From positions 372,001-436,000 of the forward strand of contig NZ_JARVRW010000004.1 of assembly GCF_030209475.1 (NCBI RefSeq): DNA of 64,000 bases, written 5' to 3'. The stretch is from Microbacterium sp. lyk4-40-TSB-66. Lineage in GTDB: Bacteria > Actinomycetota > Actinomycetes > Actinomycetales > Microbacteriaceae. The translations under genes were made by a program, and so were the position numbers. Below the pieces are notes generated by a model. It made no database searches, was not told the DNA's origin, and saw nothing but the letters and a program-made list of their open reading frames with translations. This document shows positions 41,147-52,588 of this stretch, one piece after another (position 1 is the first letter of the stretch; every line of letters starts with the position of its first letter).

Positions 41147-42187
41147 ATGGTGTCGGAACGCGGCCTTCAGGTGCTCCGCGCGATCGTGCAGGACTACGTC
41201 GACACCCGCGAGCCCGTCGGGAGCAAGGCGATCGTCGACCGCCACGCGTTCGGGGTGTCGGCGGCGACGATCCGCAACGACATGGCCCTGCTCGAAGACG
41301 AGGAACTCATCGTCGCGCCGCACACCTCGTCGGGGCGCGTGCCCACTGACAAGGGCTACCGCGTGTTCGTCGACCACCTCGCCGAGCTGCGTCCGCTCTC
41401 GAGCGCGCAGCGCAGCGCCATCACGTCCTTCCTCGATCAGGCGGGCGATCTCGACGACCTGCTCGCCCGCACCGTGCGCGCCCTCACGCAACTGACGGGC
41501 CAGGTCGCCATCGTGCAGTACCCGTCGTTCGCGCGCGCGAACGTGTCGCACGTCGAGCTCGTCGCTCTCGGCGGCCCCCGGGTGCTCGTCATCCTCGTCA
41601 CCGACACCGGCCGGGTCTCCCAACGCATCGCGCTCGTGCCGGCCGAGCCGACCGAGGCCGACATCGTCCAGCTCCGTGCCCGGGTGGGCGCCGTGCTCGT
41701 GGGCCGCAGCGTCGCCGAGTGCGTGCAACGCGTCGGTGACGCGACGGCCGACGCACCGCGGCCGGGTGTGGTGATCGAGGCCATCGCCGACGCCGTGCTG
41801 CGAGTCGTCGGAGAAGAGCTCGAGGAGTTCCGCCAGGATCGCCTCGTCATGGCCGGTGCCGCCACCCTCGCCAAGCGCGAGCAGGACTTCCGCGGCAGCA
41901 TCTACCCCCTGCTCGAGGCCATCGAAGAGCAGGTCACCCTGCTGCGACTCATGACCGAGATGGTGGCCGACGAGAAGGGGCTGTCTGCGAGCATCGGTCG
42001 CGAGAACGAACCGTTCGGCCTCGTCGAGGCCTCGGTGCTCGCGAGCCGCTACGACGGCTCCACCGGCGGCGCCCGCGTCGGCCTCCTCGGCCCGATGCGC
42101 ATGGACTACTCGTCGAACCTGGCTGCGGTCCGCGCCGTCGCCCACTATCTGACCCGCATGCTCGAAGACGACGACAGCGCACGCTGA
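41147..42187 (+). CDS. hrcA: Heat-shock transcriptional repressor HrcA
   Basis: HrcA binds CIRCE and represses heat-shock genes. The 346-residue protein has the N-terminal winged helix (VLRAIVQDYVDTREPVGSKAIV, VSAATIRNDMALLEDEELI). A GAF-like domain with the HrcA insertion follows, ending LGPMRMDYSSNLAAVRAVAHYL. GGAGGAG precedes the ATG at 41147. CIRCE lies directly upstream. Confidence 0.97.
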   Translation: MVSERGLQVLRAIVQDYVDTREPVGSKAIVDRHAFGVSAATIRNDMALLEDEELIVAPHTSSGRVPTDKGYRVFVDHLAELRPLSSAQRSAITSFLDQAGDLDDLLARTVRALTQLTGQVAIVQYPSFARANVSHVELVALGGPRVLVILVTDTGRVSQRIALVPAEPTEADIVQLRARVGAVLVGRSVAECVQRVGDATADAPRPGVVIEAIADAVLRVVGEELEEFRQDRLVMAGAATLAKREQDFRGSIYPLLEAIEEQVTLLRLMTEMVADEKGLSASIGRENEPFGLVEASVLASRYDGSTGGARVGLLGPMRMDYSSNLAAVRAVAHYLTRMLEDDDSAR

Positions 42188-42235
42188 CGAGCATCACACC
42201 CGAACGACCCCGCGAGAGCGGGCAGGAAGGCGACT

Positions 42236-43357
42236 GTGGCTGACCACTACGAGGTCCTGGGCGTCGAACGCGACGCCAGCCCGGAAGACATCAAGAAGGC
42301 GTACCGACGTCTCGCGCGCCAGCTTCACCCCGATGTGAACCCCGGCGACGACGCGTCGGAGCGCTTCAAGCTCGTGACCCACGCCTACGACGTGCTCAGC
42401 GACCCCGAGCAACGGCGCCGGTACGACATGGGCGGCGACCAGAGCCCGTTCGGTGGCGGGGGAGCAGCCGGCTTCGGCGGGTTCAGCGACATCTTCGAGA
42501 CCTTCTTCGGCGGCGGTCAGGGCGGTGGGGGCCGAGGTCCCCGCCCGCGCTCGCGCCGTGAGCGCGGTCAGGACGCCCTCGTGCGCGTGAGCCTCGAGCT
42601 CGGCGATGTCGTGTTCGGCGCCCACCGCGACCTCGAGGTCGACACGGCCGTGCTGTGCGAGACCTGTCAGGGCTCGTGCACCCAGCCGGGCACGAGCGAG
42701 GTCACCTGCGACATCTGCCACGGCTCCGGCCACGTGCAGCGCACCGTCCGCAGCCTCCTCGGAAACGTCGTCACCAGCGCTCCCTGCACCGTGTGCCAGG
42801 GGCACGGCACGACCATCCCGTACCCCTGCGGCACCTGTCAGGGTCAGGGGCGCGTGCGCGCGCGCCGCACCGTGTCGGTCGACATCCCCGCCGGCGTGGA
42901 GTCGGGTCTGCGCCTGCAGCTTCCCGGTTCCGGCGAGGTGGGTCCCGCGGGCGGTCCCAACGGCGACCTGTACCTCGAGATCACGGTCGAGGCGCACGAG
43001 GCCTTCAGCCGTGACGGCGACGACCTCGTCGCCACCCTCGAGGTCTCGATGCCGGATGCCATCCTCGGCGCCACCACGACGATCCAGTCGCTCGACGGCG
43101 ACGTCGACCTCGAGGTGCGCGCGGGCGTGCAGTCCGGCGACGTCCTCACGATCAAGGGCCGCGGCATCACGCCGCTGCGTGGGAGCCAGCGCGGTGACCT
43201 CAAGGTCGGCGTACACGTCGTGACCCCCACGCGCCTCGACCACCGCGAACGTGCCCTCATCGAGGAGTTCGCCAAGCGCACCAAGGCACCCAAGCCCCGG
43301 CTCGCCGAGCACCAGCAGGGCATGTTCAGCAAGTTCCGCGACCGCTTCCGGCACTGA
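42236..43357 (+). CDS. dnaJ: Chaperone DnaJ (HrcA-operon type)
   Basis: The 373-residue Hsp70 co-chaperone has the J domain with HPD at 31-33, a Gly-rich region ([12 protein letters not shown]) and four zinc-binding CxxC repeats ([32 protein letters not shown]). C-terminal substrate-binding domains follow. It follows hrcA by 48 bases and is under CIRCE control. It starts with GTG. No dnaK is adjacent; actinobacteria usually carry a second dnaJ with dnaK elsewhere. Confidence 0.97.
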   Translation: MADHYEVLGVERDASPEDIKKAYRRLARQLHPDVNPGDDASERFKLVTHAYDVLSDPEQRRRYDMGGDQSPFGGGGAAGFGGFSDIFETFFGGGQGGGGRGPRPRSRRERGQDALVRVSLELGDVVFGAHRDLEVDTAVLCETCQGSCTQPGTSEVTCDICHGSGHVQRTVRSLLGNVVTSAPCTVCQGHGTTIPYPCGTCQGQGRVRARRTVSVDIPAGVESGLRLQLPGSGEVGPAGGPNGDLYLEITVEAHEAFSRDGDDLVATLEVSMPDAILGATTTIQSLDGDVDLEVRAGVQSGDVLTIKGRGITPLRGSQRGDLKVGVHVVTPTRLDHRERALIEEFAKRTKAPKPRLAEHQQGMFSKFRDRFRH

Positions 43358-43359
43358 CC

Positions 43360-44094
43360 GTGGCGCTGCACTTCGTCACCGACGAGGCGGCATCCGCTCA
43401 GCCGGGCGATGCCGTCACGCTCACCGGAGCAGAAGCGCACCACGCCGCGGCCGTCCGCCGCGTGCGGGTCGATGAGGCGGTGACGCTGGGCGACGGGCGC
43501 GGGGCGTGGCTCGAGGGCCTCGTCACCGCGGCGACGCCGAAGCAGGTCGAGGTGCGGGTGACCGGGCGGGAAGACCGTCCGGCGGCGACCCCGCGCTTCG
43601 TCCTCGTCCAGGCGCTCGCCAAGGGCGACCGCGACGAGCTCGCCGTGCAGGCCGCGACCGAACTCGGTGTCGATGCGATCGTGCCGTGGCAGGCCGCGCG
43701 CAGCGTCTCGCGGTGGGATGCCAAGGCCGAGAAGGGCATCGCACGCTGGCAGACCATCGCGCGCGAGGCGGCGAAGCAAGCCCACCGCGCCTGGATTCCC
43801 GAGGTGCAGCGGGTCGCCCGCACGGCCGATCTCGTCGCCCTCGCGGGCGCCGCGCTCGTCCTGGTGCTCGAGCCATCGGCATCCGATCGCCTCACCGCCG
43901 TCGCGGGTGAGGCGACGGACGGGCGCGACGTGGTGCTCGTGGTCGGTCCCGAAGGGGGCATCGCGCCGGAGGAGCTGTCCGCACTGGCCGACGCCGGTGC
44001 GAGGATCGTGCGCCTCGGCGACACGGTGCTGCGCACCTCGACCGCGGGTGCGGCGGCGATCTCGGTGCTCTCGGCGGCGCACGGGCGCTGGTGA
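43360..44094 (+). CDS. rsmE: 16S rRNA m3U1498 methyltransferase
   Basis: RsmE methylates U1498 of 16S rRNA using SAM. The 244-residue protein has an N-terminal PUA-like domain and a SPOUT C-terminal domain with the knot motif VVGPEGGIAPEEL and LGDTVLRTSTAGAAAISVL. It begins with GTG two bases after the dnaJ stop, so it is in the same operon. Confidence 0.95.
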   Translation: MALHFVTDEAASAQPGDAVTLTGAEAHHAAAVRRVRVDEAVTLGDGRGAWLEGLVTAATPKQVEVRVTGREDRPAATPRFVLVQALAKGDRDELAVQAATELGVDAIVPWQAARSVSRWDAKAEKGIARWQTIAREAAKQAHRAWIPEVQRVARTADLVALAGAALVLVLEPSASDRLTAVAGEATDGRDVVLVVGPEGGIAPEELSALADAGARIVRLGDTVLRTSTAGAAAISVLSAAHGRW

Positions 44095-44170
44095 CATCCG
44101 TCACGGGCGATCGCATCCCCGTGCGTCCCACCAGGCCGGGGTGTCGGAGGCCGTCACTAGACTGGATGCC

Positions 44171-44518
44171 ATGAGCGAACCGTCGATCTTCACGCGCATC
44201 CTGCGGGGCGAGATCCCCGCCGAGATCGTGGCGGAGACCGAGAACGCCTTCGCGATCCGCGACATCGCGCCGCAGGCGCCCGTGCACCTGCTGGTGATCC
44301 CCAAGACGCAGCAGTACCGCAACGTCGTCGAACTCGCCGCGGGCGACCCCGATCTGCTGACCGAGGTCGTCGGTCTCGCGAATTCCGTCGCCGCGGAGCA
44401 CTCCGACGGCGACTTCCGACTCATCTTCAACACCGGCGAGGGTGCCGGTCAGACTGTCTTCCACGTGCACGCCCACGTCCTCGCGGGCGGCCTGAACGAA
44501 AAGAGCCTGGGTGGCTGA
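44171..44518 (+). CDS. HIT-family nucleotide hydrolase
   Basis: The 115-residue protein has the HIT motif HVHAHVLAGG (His98, His100, His102), with IFNTGEGAGQTVFHVHAHV typical of the Hint/HinT subfamily. These hydrolyse aminoacyl-AMP and nucleoside phosphoramidates. TAGACT lies seven bases before the ATG with GGATGCC in between, a leaderless pattern. phoH begins eight bases before its stop, giving translational coupling. Confidence 0.93.
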   Translation: MSEPSIFTRILRGEIPAEIVAETENAFAIRDIAPQAPVHLLVIPKTQQYRNVVELAAGDPDLLTEVVGLANSVAAEHSDGDFRLIFNTGEGAGQTVFHVHAHVLAGGLNEKSLGG

Positions 44519-45593
44519 TTCCCCCGAACAGAACGTCTCCGACCGCATCGAGGTCGACGGCGTGGCGATGGTGCAATTGCTCGGCCCGCAGGATCGCCTC
44601 CTGCGCGTCGTCGAAAAGGAGCACCCCGACGTCGACGTGCACGTACGGGGCAACGAGATCACGCTCTCGGGCGCACCCGACGCGGTGCGCGCAGCGCGTG
44701 GGCTGGTCGACGAGTTGCTCTCGATGACCCGCTCGGGCCAGGGTCTCGATCCGTCCGACGTGTCGAGCTCGAACCGCATGCTGCGCTCCGACGGGGGCCC
44801 GCGGCCCTCCGAGGTCATGGGCGAGGCGATCCTGTCGTCGCGCGGCAAGGTCATCCGTCCCAAGACCGCGGGCCAGAAAGAGTACGTCGACGCGATCGAC
44901 GAGAACACCATCGTCTTCGGCATCGGGCCCGCCGGTACCGGCAAGACGTACCTCGCGATGGCCAAGGCCGTGCAGGCGCTGCAGCGCAAAGAGGTCAACC
45001 GCATCATCCTGACGCGCCCCGCCGTCGAGGCGGGGGAGCGCCTCGGGTTCCTGCCGGGCACCCTGACCGACAAGATCGATCCGTACCTGCGCCCGCTCTA
45101 CGACGCGCTCAACGAGATGATGGACCCCGACATCGTCCCGAAGCTCATGGCCACCGGCACCATCGAGGTCGCCCCGCTGGCCTACATGCGCGGGCGCACG
45201 CTGAACGACTCGTTCGTCGTGCTCGACGAGGCGCAGAACACCACCCCCGAGCAGATGAAGATGTTCCTCACGCGTCTCGGTTTCGGTACGCGCATGGTCG
45301 TCACCGGCGACATCACCCAGGTCGACCTGCCCCAGGGCGCCTCGGGACTCCGGCTCGTCACCCGCGTGCTCGACGACATCGACGACATCCACTTCTCGCG
45401 CCTCACCAGCGCCGACGTCGTGCGCCACAACCTGGTCGGCCGCATCGTCGACGCCTACAGCGAGTACGACGAGAAGCGCCTCGCGGCCCGTCGTGAGCGC
45501 GACGAGGCCAGTGAGTTCGCCACCCGTGCGGAGCGACGCGGCCAGAGCGCCGCCGGTCCCCGCGATCACCTCCCGAGACGAAACCGCTCATGA
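44511..45593 (+). CDS. phoH: PhoH-like ATPase
   Basis: The 360-residue protein has a short N-terminal KH-like region and a helicase-like ATPase core with Walker A GPAGTGKTYLAM (Lys145) and Walker B VVLDEAQNTTPEQMK. It is the YbeZ-type PhoH that associates with YbeY and the 30S subunit. The GTG overlaps the HIT stop by GTGGCTGA (8 nt), and the end overlaps ybeY by ATGA, giving tight coupling. Confidence 0.94.
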   Translation: MADSPEQNVSDRIEVDGVAMVQLLGPQDRLLRVVEKEHPDVDVHVRGNEITLSGAPDAVRAARGLVDELLSMTRSGQGLDPSDVSSSNRMLRSDGGPRPSEVMGEAILSSRGKVIRPKTAGQKEYVDAIDENTIVFGIGPAGTGKTYLAMAKAVQALQRKEVNRIILTRPAVEAGERLGFLPGTLTDKIDPYLRPLYDALNEMMDPDIVPKLMATGTIEVAPLAYMRGRTLNDSFVVLDEAQNTTPEQMKMFLTRLGFGTRMVVTGDITQVDLPQGASGLRLVTRVLDDIDDIHFSRLTSADVVRHNLVGRIVDAYSEYDEKRLAARRERDEASEFATRAERRGQSAAGPRDHLPRRNRS

Positions 45594-46057
45594 CGATCGA
45601 GATCAACAACGAGTCAGACCACCAGGTCGACGAGCAGGTGCTGCTGCGCCTGATGGAGTACAACCTGGCCGAGCTGCACGTCAGTGCCGACGCCGACGTG
45701 GCGATCGTGCTCGTCGACGAGGGCGCCATGGAATCCCTGCACGTGCAGTGGATGGACGAGCCGGGTCCCACCGACGTGTTGAGCTTCCCGATGGACGAGC
45801 TGCGCCCCGGATCCGAAGACGCGCCGACCCCCGCGGGTCTCCTCGGCGATATCGTCCTGTGCCCGGCGGTCGCCGAGACCCAGGCGGTCGCGGCCAAGCA
45901 CTCCACGCAAGACGAGCTCATCCTCCTCACCACGCACGGCCTGCTGCACCTCCTCGGGTTCGACCACGCCGAACCCGACGAGGAGCGCGAGATGTTCGGA
46001 CTGCAGCGCGAGCTCATCACCGGTTTCCAGGCCGTCGAGCGCCACCGCCGCGCATGA
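45590..46057 (+). CDS. ybeY: Endoribonuclease YbeY
   Basis: YbeY is a zinc metalloRNase in 16S rRNA 3'-end maturation and ribosome quality control. The 155-residue protein has the HGLLHLLGFDH motif with zinc ligands His116, His120 and His126. ATGA overlaps join it to phoH and to the CNNM gene. Confidence 0.96.
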   Translation: MTIEINNESDHQVDEQVLLRLMEYNLAELHVSADADVAIVLVDEGAMESLHVQWMDEPGPTDVLSFPMDELRPGSEDAPTPAGLLGDIVLCPAVAETQAVAAKHSTQDELILLTTHGLLHLLGFDHAEPDEEREMFGLQRELITGFQAVERHRRA

Positions 46058-47364
46058 CCGAGGCGCTCCTCCTCGTCGCCGCCTTCCTGCTCGTCGCCTT
46101 CGGCGGCTTGATGGCGGCGTTCGAGGCGGCCCTGGGGGTGACCTCCCGCACCGACCTGCTCGAGCTCGGCGTCTCCGGGCGCAACGCGCGGGCGCTGCGG
46201 CGCATCGCCGATGACACCAGCGCCCACGTCACGGCGGTGTCGTTCATCCGTGTGCTCGCCGAGACGACCGCGGCGGTGCTCGTGGCCGCCGCCTTCATGC
46301 TGATGTTCGACGACATCTGGCTCGCCGTCCTCGCCGCCGCCGTGCTGATGACCGGCATCTCGTTCGTGGCCGTCGGTGCGAGCCCCCGGTCGGTCGGCCG
46401 TCAGCACGCGCGCGGGCTGCTGACCGGCGGCGCTCCCGTCGTCCGGGGCATGCGCATCCTGCTCGGACCGCTCGCGCACGGCCTGGTGGCTGTCGGAAAC
46501 CGCGTCACGCCCGGCATCTCGCACTCGACGTCGTTCGCGTCGGAGGAGCAGCTGCTCAGCATCATCGACGAGGCGGCCGAGAACGAGCTCATCGAGGAGG
46601 ACGACCGGGAGCTCATCCACTCCGTCTTCGACTTCACCGACCGCTACGTGCGCGAGGTGATGGTCCCGCGCACCGACATGGTCAGCGTGGATGCCGCGGC
46701 CACCTCGCGCGAGGCGCTGTCGCTCTTCCTCGAGAAGGGCGTCTCGCGCGTGCCGCTGGCCGACGACGAGGCCGACGACATCGTCGGCATGCTCTACCTG
46801 AAAGACCTGGTGCAGTACGGGTTCCGCGACGAGGCCGGTTGGCGCGATGCGCCCATCCGCCGCATCGCCCGGCCCGCGGTGTTCGTCCCCGAATCGATGA
46901 AGGCCGAGACCCTGCTGCAGCAGATGAAGAAAGATGCCGTACACGTGTGCCTCGTCGTAGACGAGTACGGCGGCGTCGCGGGCCTGGTCACGATGGAGGA
47001 CCTCATCGAGGAGCTCGTCGGCGAGATCGCCGACGAGTACGACGCCCCCTCCACCGAGGTGGTCGAGCTCGGCGACGGTCGCTACCGCGTCAACGCCCGG
47101 CTCGGGCTCGACGAAGTGGGCGACCTCTTCGGCCTCGAACTCGACGACGACGACGTCGACTCGGTCGGCGGGTTGCTGGGCAAGGCCCTCGGTCGCATCC
47201 CGCAGCCGGGCGCGACCGCCGAGCACTCCGGTCTCGTCCTCACCGGCGGCGCGTCACGCGGCCGCAATCGGGGAATCGCCACGGTCATCGTGGAGCGCGC
47301 CGAGACCCCCACAGACGAAGACGCCGAGGCCGACGCCTCCGCGCGCGAGAGGAACGACAGATGA
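46054..47364 (+). CDS. CNNM/CorC-type hemolysin family membrane protein
   Basis: The 436-residue protein has a DUF21/CNNM membrane domain with about three to four segments, a CBS pair (VREVMVPRTDMVSVDA and VVDEYGGVAGLVTMEDLIEELVGEI) and a C-terminal CorC_HlyC transporter-associated domain. CNNM proteins are linked to magnesium export or homeostasis. It overlaps ybeY by ATGA and era by ATGA; this position next to ybeY is widely conserved. Confidence 0.93.
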   Translation: MTEALLLVAAFLLVAFGGLMAAFEAALGVTSRTDLLELGVSGRNARALRRIADDTSAHVTAVSFIRVLAETTAAVLVAAAFMLMFDDIWLAVLAAAVLMTGISFVAVGASPRSVGRQHARGLLTGGAPVVRGMRILLGPLAHGLVAVGNRVTPGISHSTSFASEEQLLSIIDEAAENELIEEDDRELIHSVFDFTDRYVREVMVPRTDMVSVDAAATSREALSLFLEKGVSRVPLADDEADDIVGMLYLKDLVQYGFRDEAGWRDAPIRRIARPAVFVPESMKAETLLQQMKKDAVHVCLVVDEYGGVAGLVTMEDLIEELVGEIADEYDAPSTEVVELGDGRYRVNARLGLDEVGDLFGLELDDDDVDSVGGLLGKALGRIPQPGATAEHSGLVLTGGASRGRNRGIATVIVERAETPTDEDAEADASARERNDR

Positions 47365-48254
47365 GCGACACCCGATCCGGTTTCGTGACCTTCGTGGGCC
47401 GGCCCAATGTCGGCAAGTCCACGCTGACCAACGCCCTCGTCGGCGAGAAGGTCGCCATCACGAGCGAGAAGCCGCAGACCACGCGTCGCGCCATCCGCGG
47501 CATCGTGAACCGCCCCGGCGGCCAGCTGGTGGTCGTCGACACCCCCGGCATCCATCGCCCTCGCACCCTGCTCGGGCAGCGCCTCAACGATCTCGTGGAG
47601 CAGGTGCTGGGAGACGTCGACGTGATCGCGTTCTGCGCCCCCGCGACCGAGAAGGTCGGTCCCGGTGACCGCCGCATCGCGGAGTCGCTTTCGGGCTACC
47701 CCCGGGCGAAGAAGGTCGCGCTGGTGACCAAGACCGACGCCGCCTCGCGCGATCAGATCACCGAGCGGCTCCTCGAGGTCGATGCGCTGCGCGAGGACTG
47801 GGATGCCGTCATCCCGCTGTCGGCCGTCACGAACGACCAGCTCGACGTGCTGTGCGACGAGCTGCTGGCGCTCATGCCCGCCGGTCCCGCGCTGTACGCC
47901 GACGGCGTGGTCACCGATGAGACGCTCGAGGATCGCATCGCCGAGATCATCCGCGAGGCGGCCCTCCACGGTGTGCGCGACGAACTCCCGCACTCGATCG
48001 CGGTGACCATCGACGACGTCGCCCCGCGCGAAGACAGCGACCTGACCGACGTGTGGGCGAACATCGTCGTCGAGCGCGACAGCCAGAAGGCGATCATCAT
48101 CGGCCGCAAGGGCTCGCGCCTCGCCGACGTCGGCGCCCGTGCGCGTGCCGGCATCGAACCCCTCGTGGGGGGGCGGGTCTACCTCTCGCTGCACGTCCGC
48201 GTGGCCAAGGAATGGCAGCGCGACCCGAAGCAGCTCGGACGCCTCGGCTTCTGA
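47361..48254 (+). CDS. era: GTPase Era
   Basis: Era binds the 3' end of 16S rRNA during 30S assembly. The 297-residue protein has P-loop GRPNVGKST at 13-21, DTPGIHRPR as G3, TKTD as G4, and a C-terminal KH domain (IIIGRKGSRLADVGARAR). The block hrcA to era forms one ribosome-maturation cluster. It ends with a stop 45 bases before the oxidoreductase. Confidence 0.96.
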   Translation: MSDTRSGFVTFVGRPNVGKSTLTNALVGEKVAITSEKPQTTRRAIRGIVNRPGGQLVVVDTPGIHRPRTLLGQRLNDLVEQVLGDVDVIAFCAPATEKVGPGDRRIAESLSGYPRAKKVALVTKTDAASRDQITERLLEVDALREDWDAVIPLSAVTNDQLDVLCDELLALMPAGPALYADGVVTDETLEDRIAEIIREAALHGVRDELPHSIAVTIDDVAPREDSDLTDVWANIVVERDSQKAIIIGRKGSRLADVGARARAGIEPLVGGRVYLSLHVRVAKEWQRDPKQLGRLGF

Positions 48255-48299
48255 CCCCCGACGCGAGCCCGACGGGCGAGCACGACGAAAGGCGCGACC

Positions 48300-49247
48300 A
48301 TGGCGATGAGGTGGACGGCCCCCGCTCCGGGCCCGATCGAGACGTGGAAATTCGACGAGGTCGACATCCCCGCCCCCGGTCCCGGTGAGGTGACGGTGCG
48401 CATCCTCGCGGCGGGCATCAATCCCGCGGATGCCAAGCACGTCGCCGCCACCCGGCCCGGCGCCGAGTTCCCGGTACCCATCGGCTACGAGCTGTCGGGC
48501 GAGGTGACCGCCGTCGGCCCCGACGCCGTCGGCGGATCCGGCCCCCTCGCGGTGGGCGACGAGGTCGTGGCGTTCCGCGTGCAGGGCGCGTACGCCACCG
48601 CACTCACGGTGCCCGCGCGCGACGTGTTCGCCAAGCCCGCGCCGCTCTCGCACCCCGAGGCCGCGAACCTGCTGCTGGCCGGAACGACGGCCGCCGAGAT
48701 GATCCAGGTCACCCGGGTCGTCGAGGGCGAGACCGTGCTGCTGCACGCGGCATCCGGGGCCGTCGGCGTGAGCCTTCTGCAGCAGGCCCGTGAGCTCGGG
48801 GTGCGGGTCATCGGGACGGTGGGTCCGGATGCCGAGGAGTCCGCCGAGCGCGTACGCCGCTACGGCGGCATCCCCGTGGCGTACGGCGAAGGACTCCGTG
48901 AGCGGGTCGAGCAGGCGGCAGCCGGGGCGCCGATCGCCGCCGCCTGGGACGCCGTGGGCACCGATGAGGCGATCGAGGTGTCACTCGGCCTCGTCGCCGA
49001 GCGCGACCGCATCGTGACCATCGTGAGCCCCGACCGTGCGAAGGCCGACGGGTTCCTGTGGATCGCGGGTTCGCGACCCGAGAGCGCGCGCTTCCGCGAC
49101 ATCGCGCGGGCCCGCGTGCTGGAGCTGGCGGCATCCGGTGCCCTCGAGGTGCCGGTCGCCCGCACGTATCCGCTCGCCGAAGCCATCGAGGCCGTGGGCT
49201 TCGTCATGAACGGACACCCGGGCGGCAAGGTGGCGCTGCTGCCGTGA
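48300..49247 (+). CDS. NADP-dependent quinone-oxidoreductase-like protein
   Basis: The 315-residue protein is a medium-chain dehydrogenase/reductase of the zinc-free quinone oxidoreductase type: PAPGPGEVTVRILAAGINPAD near the N-terminus, GYELSGEVTAVG, and LLHAASGAVGVSLLQQARELG as the nucleotide-binding region. No zinc-ligand cysteines are visible. The stop overlaps the GNAT gene by GTGA. The physiological substrate is unknown. Confidence 0.88.
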   Translation: MAMRWTAPAPGPIETWKFDEVDIPAPGPGEVTVRILAAGINPADAKHVAATRPGAEFPVPIGYELSGEVTAVGPDAVGGSGPLAVGDEVVAFRVQGAYATALTVPARDVFAKPAPLSHPEAANLLLAGTTAAEMIQVTRVVEGETVLLHAASGAVGVSLLQQARELGVRVIGTVGPDAEESAERVRRYGGIPVAYGEGLRERVEQAAAGAPIAAAWDAVGTDEAIEVSLGLVAERDRIVTIVSPDRAKADGFLWIAGSRPESARFRDIARARVLELAASGALEVPVARTYPLAEAIEAVGFVMNGHPGGKVALLP

Positions 49248-49827
49248 GCGCGTCGCCGTTCGCGCTGCCGCCGGCGCCCCACACGCTCGAGGTGCCGACC
49301 GACCGTCTGCGCATACGGCCGTTCGTCGAGGCCGACCTCGAGGCCATGGCGGTCTACCGCGGCGATGCCGAGGTGTGCCGCTTCCTGCCGTTCGATCCGC
49401 AGACCCCCGACGACATCCGCGACCGCATCGGTCACCTGTTCGGGGGCACGACCCTCGAGGGCGAGCGCGGCGGCGTCGTCCTCGTGATCGAGCGGAGCGA
49501 CGATGAACAGGTCATCGGCGACCTCGTGCTCTTCCACCTCGACCCGGAGGCGGGGTCGGCCGAGATCGGGTGGGTCGTCAGCCCCGCGGCATCCGGTCGA
49601 GGACTCGCGACCGAGGCGGTCCGTGCCCTCGTCGACACCGCGTTCCGGGTCTACGGACTGCGGCGCCTGACAGCCCGGATCGATCCCGAGAACGTCCGCT
49701 CGGTCGCCCTGGCCGAACGGGTCGGCATGCGCCGGGAGGCGCATTTCGTCGAGAACGAATGGTTCAAGGGACGGTGGAGCGACGAGCTGCGGTTCGCCCT
49801 CCTCGCCCGGGAGTGGGCGCCGACGAC

Positions 49828-49831
<4 letters not shown>
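49244..49831 (+). CDS. GNAT-family acetyltransferase (RimJ-like)
   Basis: The 195-residue protein has the GNAT fold: LRIRPFVEADLEAM, an acetyl-CoA loop in SPAASGRGLATEAVRAL, and LTARIDPENVRSVALAERVGM. It is close to the RimJ/RimL class that acetylates proteins or antibiotics. It starts with GTG overlapping the oxidoreductase and ends about 20 bases before the leuA leader promoter. Confidence 0.9.
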
Positions 49832-51742
<1,911 letters not shown>

Positions 51743-51765
51743 CCCGCGCCGAAGAGAAGACGACC

Positions 51766-52554
51766 GTGGCCTACGCCCACGGACACCACGAGAGCGTGCT
51801 GCGTTCCCACGCGGTACGAACCGTCGCCGACTCGGCGGCCTACCTGGTGTCTTCGTTGTCCGCCGGCACCCGCATCCTCGATGTGGGTGCCGGCCCCGGC
51901 TCCATCACCGTCGACCTCGCCGACCGGGTCTTCCCGGGAGAGGTCGTCGGGGTGGATGCCGCGTCCGACGTCATCGAGGTGGCCCGCGCGGCAGTGGGGG
52001 AGCGCACCAATGTGACCTTCCGCACCGGCGACGCCTACGCCCTCGATGCACCCGACGGCTCCTTCGACATCGTCCACGCGCACCAGGTGCTGCAGCACCT
52101 CGAGCGCCCGATCGACGCGCTGCGGGAGTTCCGCCGCGTCGCCGGGCCCGACGGCCTCGTCGCGGTGCGCGACGTCGACTACGGCGGCGTGATCTGGCAT
52201 CCGCACATCCCTGCCCTCGACGACTGGCTCGAGATCTACCACGGGGTGCACCGTGGATCGTCGGGCGAGCCCGACGCGGGCCGGCGACTCAAGGCGTGGG
52301 CGCGCGAAGCGGGGTTCACACGCATCGAGGCGAGCGCGAGCGTGTGGGTCTTCGACACGCCCGACAAGCGCGCGTGGTGGGGCGGTATGTGGGCCGATCG
52401 CGCCCTCGCGTCGGCGTTCGCCGGGCACGCCAAGAGACTCGGTCTGGCCGACGAGGCGCAGCTCCAGCGCATCTCCGATGCGTGGCGGGAGTGGTCCGTG
52501 CACCCCGACGGGTGGATCCTGCTGCCCCACGGCGAGGTGCTGGCACGCTGGTGA
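51766..52554 (+). CDS. SAM-dependent methyltransferase
   Basis: The 262-residue protein has a class I methyltransferase core: ILDVGAGPGSITVDLADR as motif I, VVGVDAASDVIEVAR, FDIVHAHQVLQHLERP and a C-terminal extension with several Trp residues. It is closest in pattern to small-molecule or quinone-type methylases; the substrate is unknown. GTG start with GAAGAGAAG upstream, 23 bases after leuA. Confidence 0.9.
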   Translation: MAYAHGHHESVLRSHAVRTVADSAAYLVSSLSAGTRILDVGAGPGSITVDLADRVFPGEVVGVDAASDVIEVARAAVGERTNVTFRTGDAYALDAPDGSFDIVHAHQVLQHLERPIDALREFRRVAGPDGLVAVRDVDYGGVIWHPHIPALDDWLEIYHGVHRGSSGEPDAGRRLKAWAREAGFTRIEASASVWVFDTPDKRAWWGGMWADRALASAFAGHAKRLGLADEAQLQRISDAWREWSVHPDGWILLPHGEVLARW

Positions 52555-52588
52555 CAGCCGGGGAGGGCGTCGATGCGAGGATGAATCC